This document shows, one piece after another, positions 1 to 8,690 of a DNA stretch of 64,000 bases. Position 1 is the first letter of the stretch; every line of letters begins with the position of its first letter. Below the pieces are notes generated by a model. It did not search any database. It was not told the origin of the DNA and saw nothing but the letters and a program-made list of their open reading frames with translations. Source of the stretch: Albidovulum sp. Its GTDB lineage: Bacteria; Pseudomonadota; Alphaproteobacteria; Rhodobacterales; Rhodobacteraceae. The translations under genes were made by a program, and so were the position numbers. The DNA is taken from the NCBI GenBank assembly GCA_026989275.1, contig JALSJQ010000045.1:62001-126000 (forward strand). The letters are read 5' to 3'.

Positions 1-233
1 GGCCATGGCGGCTCTCTCCTCGATGTTTGCCCCTCTTTAGGCAGTCGGGGACGTGCTGACAAGCGGGGCCGGCATGGTGGCGGGGCGGGCCTGGTGCGGG
101 ATGCGGGGAAGCGCGAGGCCGGGTGCCGGGAGGATCACGGCCCGGCCCCCGCGGGCGGCGCGGCGTGCCGGCCTTCGCGGGAGCGCCCCGGCAGACAGGC
201 AGGCCGGGCGCGGGGCGTGGGAGTGGAGAGCGT
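1..233. other. Gene-free left edge
   Basis: No convincing coding region is seen before the first aminotransferase. Open frames crossing it are Arg/Pro-rich and continue as shadows opposite the aminotransferase gene. No terminator with a T run was recognised. Confidence 0.5.
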
Positions 234-1499
234 TCAGACCTCCCCGCCCCGGCCGAAGGCCGCGAGACGGCCGAAGGCTTCCCGGAGCCGCGCGGCGTCG
301 GCATTGGCATAGGCGAGGCGCAACCGTCCCTGTCCGGGAGCGGCCGCCGGGTCGGGCGCCGCCGGCACGAACATCTCGCCGGGCAGGAGCAGCAGGCCGG
401 TCTCGGCGAGAAGCCGCCGGGCCAGGGCCTCTCCACGAAGCGCGAAGGGTGGGCGCATCCAGGCGAAATAGGCGCCGAGCCCCTCGAGCCGCCAGCCCGG
501 CAGCGCTTCCATCGCCGCGCGGACGACGGCGGCGCGCTCGAGCGTCTCCTGCCGTTCTCCGGCCAGCCAGTCCTTCAGATGGGTGAGTCCCCAGAGCGCC
601 GCTTCCTGGCCGATGGGGGCGGGGCAGATGGTGACGGTGTCGAGAAACTTCTCCGCCTCGGCGAGCCGCGCCGGTGCGCACACCAGCGCACCGACACGGT
701 GCCCCGTCAGCCGGAAGACCTTGGAGAAGGAATAGAGGTGGATCACCACCTCGTCCCAGTCGGGGTCGGCGAATAGGGCATGGGGCGGGCCCTCGGCGGC
801 GCGGAAGTCGCGATAGGTCTCGTCGAGAACGAGTGCGAGTCCGTGGCGGGCCGCGAGCGCGGCGAAGGCCGCCAGCAGATCGGGCGGATATGCGACCCCG
901 GTCGGGTTGTTCGGGGTGACGAGCACGATCGCCCGCGTGCGCCCGTCGATCAGCCGGGCCGCATCCTCCGGGCGCGGCAGGAGATCGGGGCCGGCGACGA
1001 GGGGGCGGATGGCGATGCCGCTCTGGCTGAGCCACATGGCGTGGTTGAAATACCACGGTACCGGCAGGATGACGTTGTCGCCCGGGGCGGCAAGGGTGGC
1101 GATGGCGGCGGCGAAGGCTTCGTTGCAGCCGGCGGTGATGGCCACCTGGTCGGCGCGCACGGTGCCGCCATAGGTGGCGGAAATGTCGGCCGCCAGGGCC
1201 TCTCTCAGCGCAGGCAGGCCGAGAACGGGGCCGTAGAGATGCACGCTCTCCTTCTCGACCACCGCCCGGGCCAGCGCCTCGCGCAGCGGCCGCGGCGGCG
1301 GCAGGGCCGGAGCGGCCTGCGAGAGGTTGATGAGGGGCTTGCCCGCAGGAAGCGCCGTCTCGGCCAGCCAGCGGCGCGCCGCCATCACCGGCGGGGCGAT
1401 CGTCCGGCGGATATGGGGGTTGACCGGCCCGGCCATGCTCCCGTTGCCGCGTCCGTTTCCGTTCCCGATCACGTCTCCCTGCCCGAACGCTTCCGTCAT
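234..1499 (-). CDS. Pyridoxal-phosphate aminotransferase, class I/II
   Basis: The 421-residue product is a fold-type I aminotransferase that moves an amino group between an amino acid and a 2-oxo acid; the substrate cannot be read from sequence. Visible landmarks are a TAGCNEAF segment that should hold the cofactor phosphate, TPNNPTG in the middle, DETYRDF with the pyridine-binding Asp, and SFSKVFRLTGHRVG carrying the Schiff-base lysine. Length is normal for the class. The ATG at 1499 is chosen because GGGGGAGG lies just before it; the longer upstream frame is a GC-rich extension. The N-terminus holds a Gly-Asn run (GNGNGRGNG), so a start at the later MAGPVNPH is possible. It is divergent from the phosphoribosyltransferase gene. 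Confidence 0.88.
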   Translation of the reverse strand: MTEAFGQGDVIGNGNGRGNGSMAGPVNPHIRRTIAPPVMAARRWLAETALPAGKPLINLSQAAPALPPPRPLREALARAVVEKESVHLYGPVLGLPALREALAADISATYGGTVRADQVAITAGCNEAFAAAIATLAAPGDNVILPVPWYFNHAMWLSQSGIAIRPLVAGPDLLPRPEDAARLIDGRTRAIVLVTPNNPTGVAYPPDLLAAFAALAARHGLALVLDETYRDFRAAEGPPHALFADPDWDEVVIHLYSFSKVFRLTGHRVGALVCAPARLAEAEKFLDTVTICPAPIGQEAALWGLTHLKDWLAGERQETLERAAVVRAAMEALPGWRLEGLGAYFAWMRPPFALRGEALARRLLAETGLLLLPGEMFVPAAPDPAAAPGQGRLRLAYANADAARLREAFGRLAAFGRGGEV

Positions 1500-1645
1500 C
1501 GTTTCCTCCCCCTTGCCCGGCCCCCGTGGCCGGCTGCCGCGCCTTGCGGAAGGATGCGGGTTTGACCTGCCGCAAGGCAATCCCCAGATGAAAGGGGAAA
1601 GGAAGGAAGGGCGCAAGGCGCCGGATGAACGGAAGGGAGGGTGCC

Positions 1646-2320
1646 ATGTTCGAAGATCGCAGGGAGGCCGGGCGGCGGCTCGCGGCCGAGATCGCCCGCC
1701 GGAACTATGCCGAGCCGGTGGTGCTCGCCCTGCCGCGCGGCGGGGTGCCGGTGGCCTTCGAGGTGGCGAAGGCGCTGAAGGCGCCGCTCGATCTGGTGAT
1801 GGTCCGCAAGCTCGGCGTGCCCTTCAACCCCGAGGTCGCCGCCGGGGCGGTGGTGGACGGGGCGGCGCCCGACATCGTGCTCAACGAGGACGTGGTGCGC
1901 CGTGCCGGCATGACGATCGACGACATCCGCGCCATCGCCGCCCGCGAACTCGAGACCATACGCCGGCGCCGGGCGCTCTATCTCGGAGGGCGCAGCCCCG
2001 TCCCGGTGAAAGGGAAGACGGCGATCGTGGTCGATGACGGGGTGGCGACCGGCGCCACCGCCATGGCCGCGCTCAGGGCCGTGCGCGACAACGGGGCGAG
2101 GCAGGTGGTGCTGGCCGTGCCCGTGGCCCCGCCCGATGTCGTGCGTCGCCTGGCCGGGCTGGCCGACGAGGTGGTGGTGCTTTCCGTGCCCGAGCCCTTT
2201 CATGCCGTCGGTGCCCATTACCGGGTGTTCGACCAGACCGCCGACGAGGAGGTGATCCGCCTGCTCGACGAGGCGCGGCGCTGGGCCGGAGACGGAGAAG
2301 GGGGCGGGGAGCGGGGATGA
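1646..2320 (+). CDS. Phosphoribosyltransferase-domain protein
   Basis: The product (224 residues) belongs to the type I phosphoribosyltransferase fold. The PRPP-binding loop AIVVDDGVATGATA is intact near residue 135, with two acidic residues before the Gly-Thr stretch. Near the N-terminus LALPRGGVPVAFEVA and the RKLGVPFNPE segment match the stand-alone phosphoribosyltransferases often found beside erythromycin-esterase or dienelactone-hydrolase genes; no such fusion is present here. The substrate base is unknown. The start at 1646 follows AAGGGAGGG at good spacing; an upstream ATG at 1625 lacks a ribosome site. It is monocistronic, followed convergently by the TRAP transporter genes. Confidence 0.85.
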   Translation: MFEDRREAGRRLAAEIARRNYAEPVVLALPRGGVPVAFEVAKALKAPLDLVMVRKLGVPFNPEVAAGAVVDGAAPDIVLNEDVVRRAGMTIDDIRAIAARELETIRRRRALYLGGRSPVPVKGKTAIVVDDGVATGATAMAALRAVRDNGARQVVLAVPVAPPDVVRRLAGLADEVVVLSVPEPFHAVGAHYRVFDQTADEEVIRLLDEARRWAGDGEGGGERG

Positions 2321-2374
2321 GAGGGCGGACCGGCGGCCGGGCAGCCCTGTGCGCAAGGGCGCGCCCGCTCCCTC

Positions 2375-3787
2375 TCAGATCAGGCTCGGCAGCCACAGCA
2401 CGATGCCGGGGAAGGCGATCAGCACCAGCACCGTCACCACGTCGGCGATGAAGAAGGGCGAGGCGCCGCGGAACACGTCCTGCACCGACATGCGCATGCC
2501 GCTGTCCTGGCAGACCCCGGCGACCACGAAGCAGTTGAGGCCGATCGGCGGGGTGATGAGGCACAGCTCCGCCATCTTCACCACGATGATGCCGAACCAG
2601 ATGGCGCATTCCTCGGCCGACATGCCGAGCGCCGACGCCTCCGCCGTCACGTCCGGCCCGCCGTTGAGGGCGATCACCGCCGGGAAGGTGACGGGCAGCG
2701 TCAGGATCAGCATGCCGATCGCGTCCATGAACATGCCGAGGACGACATAGGCGCCGAGGATCATGAACAGGGTGACGAGCGGGGGCTGATGCAGCCCGGC
2801 CACCCAGGCGGCGAAGGCGTCCGGCAGGTCGGCGAAGCCGAGATAGCGCACATAGATCAGCACCCCCCAGATCATGGTGAAGATCATGGCGGTGAGCTTG
2901 GCCGATTCCATCAGCGCCGACTGGAGGTTCTTCCAGCGCATCCCCTGCCACACGGCCATCACGAGCACGATGAAGGCTCCGAGCGCGCCGGCCTCGGTCG
3001 GGGTCGCCCAGCCGAAATAGACCGAATAGATGATGATGAAGACGACGAGCAGGATCGGCGTCGTGCCGGGCAGGGCGCGGAAGCGGTCGGGCCAGGAAAA
3101 GCCCTTCACCGGCGGGCCGAGATCCTTGCGCAGGAGGGCAAGGCCCGTGATGAGCGCGGCGTAGATCAGCGCCGAGACCGCACCGGGGACGAAACCGGCC
3201 AGCAGCAGCTTGCCCACCGACTGTTCGACGATGATGGCATAGATAACGAGAATGGCCGAAGGCGGGATCAGCGAGGCGAGGGTGCCGCCCGCCGCCACCA
3301 CCCCGGCGGCGAAGCGCCGGTCGTAGCCTTCGCGCAGCATCTCGGGAATGGCGATGCGGGCGAAGACGGCCGAGGTGGCCACCGAGGCCCCCGAGACGGC
3401 CGCGAAGCCGGCGGTGGCGAAGACGGTGGCCACGGCCAGCCCTCCGGGCAGCCAGCCGATCCAGCGCTTGGCGGCCTCGAAGAGGTAGCGCGTCAGCCCG
3501 GCATGATAGGCCAGATAGCCGATGAGGATGAAGGTCGGGATCAGCGACAGCGCATAGGTGGTGGACTTGGAATGGGGGATCTGGCCGACGAGCTTCATCG
3601 CCGTGACCAGCCCCTTCTCGAAGCCCTGCTTCTGCATGAAGAACAGGGCGAGGCCGACGAAACCCGTGAGGGCGGCGGCGAAGGCCACCCGCATGCCGAG
3701 GAAGATCAGGATCACCATCGCGCCGGAGAGCCAGAGCGACATCTCGAACATGTCCACCCCGGCAAGAAGCGCCTTCATGTCGATCAT
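2375..3787 (-). CDS. dctM: TRAP transporter large permease (DctM family)
   Basis: This 470-residue integral membrane protein is the large permease of a tripartite ATP-independent periplasmic transporter, which imports an organic acid or similar solute with an ion gradient. It shows about a dozen hydrophobic segments, and typical DctM stretches such as LIPPSAILVIYAIIVEQSVGKL near the centre, TPTEAGALGAFIV, and a C-terminal TPPIGLNCFVVAGVC. Its ATG overlaps the TGA of the small permease gene by 4 bp (ATGA), so the two are translationally coupled. Frames extending further upstream lie inside dctQ and are not used. Substrate cannot be predicted; the C4-dicarboxylate label is only the family name. 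Confidence 0.93.
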   Translation of the reverse strand: MIDMKALLAGVDMFEMSLWLSGAMVILIFLGMRVAFAAALTGFVGLALFFMQKQGFEKGLVTAMKLVGQIPHSKSTTYALSLIPTFILIGYLAYHAGLTRYLFEAAKRWIGWLPGGLAVATVFATAGFAAVSGASVATSAVFARIAIPEMLREGYDRRFAAGVVAAGGTLASLIPPSAILVIYAIIVEQSVGKLLLAGFVPGAVSALIYAALITGLALLRKDLGPPVKGFSWPDRFRALPGTTPILLVVFIIIYSVYFGWATPTEAGALGAFIVLVMAVWQGMRWKNLQSALMESAKLTAMIFTMIWGVLIYVRYLGFADLPDAFAAWVAGLHQPPLVTLFMILGAYVVLGMFMDAIGMLILTLPVTFPAVIALNGGPDVTAEASALGMSAEECAIWFGIIVVKMAELCLITPPIGLNCFVVAGVCQDSGMRMSVQDVFRGASPFFIADVVTVLVLIAFPGIVLWLPSLI

Positions 3788-4494
3788 CGGTCCGTCTCCC
3801 TGCTGGCCTTCGTCTCGTCGTCCGCCGCCTTGAGGGCGCGGGCCCGGTCGGTGTCGGCGCTGCCCGCCTCGGTTTCCCGGATGAGGGCCGCTTCCTGGGC
3901 GGCGAGGGAAGCCGGATCTTCGGGCAGCGGCACCGCCGGCGGACGCCGCTCGCCGGTGGCGAGTGCCCGTCCATAGGCCCACAGCTGGATGACGAGCCGC
4001 AGCCACAGGAGCGCCATCGCGAAGGGCACGACCAGTTTCGAGGGCCACAGCGGCAGCGAGATGTCGATCGTGCTGTCACGGCTCCACAGCGGGGCGTTCC
4101 AGTCGAAGGAACGCTGGAAATGATACCAGGAGCCGTAGACGAGGGCGGTGACCACCACCAGCGTGAGCAGGGTCGTCAGCCCCTCGACGAGCCACAGCGT
4201 CCTTCCCCGCAGCCGGGTGACGAAGATGTCCATGCGGATATGTCCGCCCATGCGCTGGGTGTAGGAAAGGCCGAGAAAGGCGAAGGTGGCCATGAACTGT
4301 TCGGTCCAGTCCACGTAACCCGGCACCGGGGCGTTGAGAAACTTGCGCGAGAGCACATGGATGACGGCGAGCAGCACGAGGGCGAAGATGACGAAGCCGC
4401 CGAGAAGCGTCAGCCGCGCCTCGAGAAAGAGCAGGGCCCGGTCGATGCGCGACAGCAGGCTGTCGTCGGCGCCGACGGTGTTCGTTCCGGCCAT
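3784..4494 (-). CDS. dctQ: TRAP transporter small permease (DctQ family)
   Basis: The 236-residue product is the small four-helix membrane subunit that links the solute-binding protein to the large permease. Four hydrophobic segments are visible (for example LLGGFVIFALVLLAVIHVL, and WLVEGLTTLLTLVVVTALVY). The motif WTEQFMATFAFLGLSYTQRMGGHIRMD is typical of DctQ. The C-terminal 50 residues form a charged hydrophilic tail, longer than in many relatives. The ATG at 4494 is preceded by GAGGTG and gives a normal family N-terminus, whereas the upstream frame encodes an Arg-rich extension. Its stop overlaps the dctM start by 4 bp, and dctP lies upstream in the same direction. Confidence 0.9.
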   Translation of the reverse strand: MAGTNTVGADDSLLSRIDRALLFLEARLTLLGGFVIFALVLLAVIHVLSRKFLNAPVPGYVDWTEQFMATFAFLGLSYTQRMGGHIRMDIFVTRLRGRTLWLVEGLTTLLTLVVVTALVYGSWYHFQRSFDWNAPLWSRDSTIDISLPLWPSKLVVPFAMALLWLRLVIQLWAYGRALATGERRPPAVPLPEDPASLAAQEAALIRETEAGSADTDRARALKAADDETKASRETDR

Positions 4495-4759
4495 GAGAGC
4501 ACCTCGGAAGGGATGAACGACAAGGAAACGACAAGGGCAAGGAAGGCGCCGCGCCGGGTGGCGCGAGAGGATGCGGCGGTGGCGCGATGAACGTAACGCG
4601 GCGAAAGGCCGACCCATCGAACGACCGCCGCGGCCGTGCTCCGTCTGCGCCACCCGCCTTCGCCCCCCCGCTGCCACCGGCGGTGGGGCGCGCCCGGCCC
4701 CGGGGCGGTGGAAGCGGGAAGGGAATAGGGGGAAGGGCACACCCTTCCCCCGGGCAGCG

Positions 4760-5779
4760 TCAGCCGCCTCGCATCTTCTTCAGGGTCTCGATCACGAGGT
4801 CGTAGAGCTCCTGGGCCGGGAGCCCCTGGGCCGACATGTCACGGATCCACTTCTCGCGGATCGGGTCGGCGGCCATGGCCCGGAAGCGGGCGATCTCCTC
4901 GTCGGGGATGTGCACCACCTCGATGTTCTTCTCCTTGAGGATGCCGTCCCATTTGGCGAGAAGCCGGTTGTAGTTGTCGATGTAGTGCGCAAGGGCGGGG
5001 GCCACCGAATCGTCGAGCGCCTTGCGGAACTCGGGCGGCAGCGCCTCATAGGCGTCGATGTTGACCACCACCGGGCAGTTCACGGTGCCGGGGTTGAGGT
5101 TGTCGGTCCACCATTTGGCGATGTCGATGGTGCGGAAGGCGAGATGGGCATGGGGCGCGAAGGCCACCGCGTCGACCACGCCCGATTCGAGGGCGTTGTA
5201 GGCTTCGGTGGCGGTCACCGAGGTCGGCACCGCGCCGACCATCTTGAAGGCCTCGCCGATTCCGCCGGTGGCGCGGATCCGCATGCCCTTGAAGTCGTCG
5301 AGCTTCCTCGGCGGCTTGCCGGTGCCGGCCAGGTTGTATTGCGGCATCGGCGAGGGCATCAGCAGCCGGGCGTTCCAGCGGGCGAGATCCTTCCGCGTCG
5401 CGGGGTGGTTGTAGACCGCCATCGACACCGCGACCTCCTCGTCGAGGGTCTTCACCCCGAGGAAGGGCAGCTCGAGCACGGTGATGGTCGGGTTCTTGTC
5501 GCGATGATAGCCGGCGCAGAACTGGGCCATCTCGAAGGCCCCGATCGAGATGCCGTCGAGATTTTCCTTCGGCTTCGAGAGGCCGCCGTAATGGATCTTG
5601 ATCTCGAAGCGGCCGTTCGTGCGGTTCTTCACCTCCTCCGCGAGCTTCTCGACATGCTCGGTGAAGGCGCGGCGCTTGCCCCAGAGCGAGACGTTCCACG
5701 TCACCTCCTGGGCCGCCACCGAGCCGGCGGCGAGGGCCGCGAGGGCGAGGGCTGCGGTCGCTCCCTTCCAGTCGATCAT
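4760..5779 (-). CDS. dctP: TRAP transporter solute-binding protein (DctP family)
   Basis: The product (339 residues) is the secreted binding protein that captures the substrate in the periplasm and hands it to DctQM. It begins with a short signal peptide ending in AAGSVAAQ. Two DctP-type marks are seen: the central FKGMRIRATGGIGEAFKMVGA with the conserved Arg that usually contacts a substrate carboxylate, and the following TATEAYNALESGVVDA. The start is secure because AGGAGG stands at ideal distance before the ATG at 5779. It is first in a three-gene operon; a 265-bp gap separates it from dctQ, so the binding protein may be made in excess. Substrate is unknown. Confidence 0.93.
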   Translation of the reverse strand: MIDWKGATAALALAALAAGSVAAQEVTWNVSLWGKRRAFTEHVEKLAEEVKNRTNGRFEIKIHYGGLSKPKENLDGISIGAFEMAQFCAGYHRDKNPTITVLELPFLGVKTLDEEVAVSMAVYNHPATRKDLARWNARLLMPSPMPQYNLAGTGKPPRKLDDFKGMRIRATGGIGEAFKMVGAVPTSVTATEAYNALESGVVDAVAFAPHAHLAFRTIDIAKWWTDNLNPGTVNCPVVVNIDAYEALPPEFRKALDDSVAPALAHYIDNYNRLLAKWDGILKEKNIEVVHIPDEEIARFRAMAADPIREKWIRDMSAQGLPAQELYDLVIETLKKMRGG

Positions 5780-5948
5780 CTTGTCCTCCTGTCGGTGCTG
5801 TGATTGTTGGTTTCTTGATTCCCCCGAAGGGAACGGGGGGAATGTAGCACGAGGTCGGGTCTTGGCCACAGGAAATGACAAGAGGGCTGCCCTTTCATCC
5901 CCGGGCGGCGCCGGGGCAGCGGCCTCTGCCGCGCCCCGGGGCGCGCCG

Positions 5949-7151
5949 ATGGCGGCTGGACCGGAAGGAGGGGCGGCGGATGGCGGCCCGTTCCCGACGC
6001 CACCCGCGGAGGAGCGGGAGGGGAGGGCGGAGGAGACGGGGCCGCTTCCTCTCGGCGCCATCGAGGTGATCGCACCCAATTTCAAGCGCCGGCTCTCGGG
6101 CGTGACCTCCACCATCGTCCGCCTCGTGCCGTTGCAGGCGCGGAAGATCGCCATTCGCGCCACCGGCCTCGGCCTGCCGCCCCATGTGCCGCGGATCCCG
6201 CTCTGGCAGACCCTGTTCCTGCCGCGCCGGCGGGCCGGTCGGCCGGTCTGGCGGGTGTGGCATGCGCGGCGCAATGTCGAGATGCTTTTCGGGCTGATGC
6301 TGCGCCGGCTGTGCCGCCGCCGGCTGCGTCTTCTCTTCACTTCGGCCTCGCAGCGTCGGCACACCTGGCTGAGCCGGGCGCTCATCCGCCGCATGGATGC
6401 GGTGGTGGCGACGTCGGAGGCGACGCGGCGCTATCTCGAGGTGCCGGCGGTGGTCATCCGCCACGGGATCGACCTTGCCGGATTCCATCCCCGCGAGGGG
6501 GAGGCGAAGCGCGCGCTGCGCCGCCGGCTCGGCCTGCCGGAGGGGGCGCCGATCGTCGGCAATTTCGGCCGGATCCGCGCCCAGAAGGGGACCGACGTGT
6601 TCGTGGAGGCCATGCTGGAAGTGATGGTCGCACGGCCCGATGTGATCGGCATCGTTCTCGGTCGGGCGACCGGCAGACACGCCGCCTTTGCCGAGGATCT
6701 GGCGCGGCGGGTCGCGGCGGCCGGCATGGCGGAGCGGCTCCGGTTCCTGCCCGAAGTGCCGGTGCACGAGATCGCCGACTGGCATGGCGCGCTCGATCTC
6801 TTCGTGGCACCCCAGCGCTGGGAGGGGTTCGGCCTCACCCCGCTCGAGGCGATGGCCTCGGGCGTGCCGGTGGTGGCGACCACGGTCGGTGCCTTTCCCG
6901 AACTGCTGGCGCCGGGCGAGACGGGAATGCTGGTGCCGCCGGGAGACGCGGCGGCGATGGCGGCGGCGATCACCGCCTATCTCGACGACCCGCAGCGCCG
7001 CGCTCGCGAAGGGGCCGCAGGGCGGGCGCGGGTCGAACGGCATTTCCGTCTCGAGCAGGAAGCCGATGCGCTGATCGGTGTCTATCGTGCCCTGCTGGAC
7101 GGGCGGCGGCCCGCGGGCGAGCTTCCGCCGGAGCCGCCTTCCGCGGGGTGA
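5949..7151 (+). CDS. lpcC: Lipopolysaccharide-core mannosyltransferase (LpcC-like, GT4)
   Basis: This 400-residue GT-B glycosyltransferase closely resembles LpcC of rhizobia, which adds mannose to the Kdo of the lipopolysaccharide inner core. Family-specific stretches are DIEVIAPNxKRRLSGVTST-like (here IEVIAPNFKRRLSGVTST), the WHARRNVEM segment, LLFTSASQRRHTWLSR and RRMDAVVATSEATRRYLEVP. The C-terminal GT4 nucleotide-sugar site is present as EGFGLTPLEAMASGVPVVAT. The start is uncertain: the ATG at 5949 gives about 36 residues before the conserved block, has no clear ribosome site, and a non-ATG start nearer the block remains possible. No other lipopolysaccharide gene is adjacent except a pyruvyltransferase-like gene 1.5 kb away. 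It is divergent from dctP. Confidence 0.82.
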   Translation: MAAGPEGGAADGGPFPTPPAEEREGRAEETGPLPLGAIEVIAPNFKRRLSGVTSTIVRLVPLQARKIAIRATGLGLPPHVPRIPLWQTLFLPRRRAGRPVWRVWHARRNVEMLFGLMLRRLCRRRLRLLFTSASQRRHTWLSRALIRRMDAVVATSEATRRYLEVPAVVIRHGIDLAGFHPREGEAKRALRRRLGLPEGAPIVGNFGRIRAQKGTDVFVEAMLEVMVARPDVIGIVLGRATGRHAAFAEDLARRVAAAGMAERLRFLPEVPVHEIADWHGALDLFVAPQRWEGFGLTPLEAMASGVPVVATTVGAFPELLAPGETGMLVPPGDAAAMAAAITAYLDDPQRRAREGAAGRARVERHFRLEQEADALIGVYRALLDGRRPAGELPPEPPSAG

Positions 7152-7308
7152 AGGATGTCGGGGCCGCTGCTGCCGGCAAGGTTCTCGCCGCGGCCCTCGC
7201 CCCGGCGTGAGGGGCAGCCGGCGGGGCAGCCGCAGATGGGATCGGACGAGCATGCTCGCCTGCACATATCCGCATGCATGAAACCGGCGTCGTGCGGCGC
7301 GAAAACGG

Positions 7309-7337
7309 TTGCCGCCGCCTCCTCGCTGGCCTAACTC
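7309..7337 (+). promoter_or_regulatory. Candidate sigma-70 promoter for metY
   Basis: TTGCCG and TAACTC are separated by 17 bp, ending 35 bp before the metY ATG. The implied leader is only about 30 nt long. Confidence 0.4.
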
Positions 7338-7372
7338 TGCCCGCACCCGGGACAGAGGGAAGGGAGAGGATC

Positions 7373-8665
7373 ATGGCCCGTCAATACGGTTTCGACACGC
7401 TTCAGGTGCATGCCGGCAGCCAGCCCGACCCGGCGACCGGCGCCCGGCAGACGCCGATCTACCAGACCACCGCCTATGTCTTCCGCGATGCCGATCATGC
7501 CGCCGCCCTGTTCAACCTCCAGGAAGTCGGCTTCATCTATTCGCGGCTGACGAACCCGACCGTCGCCGTGCTGCAGGAGCGCATCGCCACGCTCGAGGGC
7601 GGCATCGGCGCGGTCTGCTGCTCCTCGGGCCATGCGGCGCAGCTCATGGCGCTCTTTCCGCTGATGGGGCCGGGCACCAACGTCGTCGCCTCGAACCGGC
7701 TCTATGGCGGCACGATCCAGCAGTTCACCAACACGATCCGCAAGTTCGGCTGGTCGGCGAAATTCGTCGATTTCCACGACATCGACGCGATCCGCGCCGC
7801 GATCGACGAGAACACCCGTGCCCTCTTCTGCGAGACCATCGCCAATCCGGGCGGGGTCATCACCGACATCGACGCCGTCGCCGGCGTGGCCGGGGAGGCG
7901 GGGCTGCCTCTCATCGTGGACAACACCTCGGCCACGCCCTGGCTCTGCCGGCCGATCGAGCACGGGGCGACGCTGGTCGTCCATTCGACGACGAAATACA
8001 TGACCGGCAACGGCACCGTCACCGGCGGTGCGGTGGTGGACAGCGGCAGCTTCGACTGGTCGGCCTCGGACCGCTTCCCCTCGCTCTCCGAGCCCGAACC
8101 GGCCTATCACGGGCTCCGGTTCCACGAGACCTTCGGCAATCTCGCCTTCACCTTCTACGGCATCGCCGTCGGGCTCAGGGACCTCGGCATGACGATGAAC
8201 CCGCAGGCGGCCCATTACACCCTTCTGGGGATCGAGACGCTTTCGCTGCGGATGAAGAAGCATGTCGAGAATGCCGAGCGCATCGCCGCCTGGCTCGAGG
8301 AACATCCGGCGGTGCGCGAGGTAAGCTATGCCGGCCTGCCCTCCTCGCCCTGGTATGGGCTGAAGGAGCGGATCTGCCCGAAGGGGGCGGGAGCGCTCTT
8401 CACCTTTGCGCTCAAGGGAGGCTACGAGGCCTGCGTGCGCTTCGTCGATGCGCTCGAGCTCTTCTCCCATGTCGCCAATCTCGGCGATACGCGCTCGCTG
8501 GTGATCCATCCCGCCTCGACCACCCACCGCCAGCTGACCGAGGCCCAGCAGATCGCCGCCGGTGCCGGGCCCGACGTGATCCGGGTCTCGATCGGCATCG
8601 AGGATGCCGAGGATCTGATCGCCGATCTCGAACAGGCGCTCGAGAAGGCGATGGCGACGGGTTGA
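7373..8665 (+). CDS. metY: O-acetylhomoserine sulfhydrylase (aminocarboxypropyltransferase)
   Basis: The enzyme makes homocysteine (or methionine) from O-acetylhomoserine and sulfide (or methanethiol) in the cytoplasm. The 430-residue product has the Cys/Met-metabolism PLP fold: FIYSRLTNPTVAVLQERIATLEGG near residue 65, the GGT loop in YGGTIQQF, PLIVDNTSATP with the PLP-binding Asp, and the Schiff-base lysine in VVHSTTKYMTGNGT. Length and the C-terminal GDTRSLVIHPASTTHRQL stretch fit the O-acetylhomoserine branch rather than cystathionine enzymes. GGGAGAGG precedes the ATG at 7373. It is the first gene of a same-strand run with the pyruvyltransferase-like gene (25 bp gap). Confidence 0.93.
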   Translation: MARQYGFDTLQVHAGSQPDPATGARQTPIYQTTAYVFRDADHAAALFNLQEVGFIYSRLTNPTVAVLQERIATLEGGIGAVCCSSGHAAQLMALFPLMGPGTNVVASNRLYGGTIQQFTNTIRKFGWSAKFVDFHDIDAIRAAIDENTRALFCETIANPGGVITDIDAVAGVAGEAGLPLIVDNTSATPWLCRPIEHGATLVVHSTTKYMTGNGTVTGGAVVDSGSFDWSASDRFPSLSEPEPAYHGLRFHETFGNLAFTFYGIAVGLRDLGMTMNPQAAHYTLLGIETLSLRMKKHVENAERIAAWLEEHPAVREVSYAGLPSSPWYGLKERICPKGAGALFTFALKGGYEACVRFVDALELFSHVANLGDTRSLVIHPASTTHRQLTEAQQIAAGAGPDVIRVSIGIEDAEDLIADLEQALEKAMATG

Positions 8666-8690
8666 GGCATCGCCGGGGCAGGGGAGAGGC

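Noticed and set aside
7152-7372. SAM-type riboswitch before metY
   Set aside because: SAM-II elements often precede such genes in alphaproteobacteria, but no conserved pseudoknot core was found, and the candidate promoter at 7309-7337 leaves a leader of only about 30 nt.
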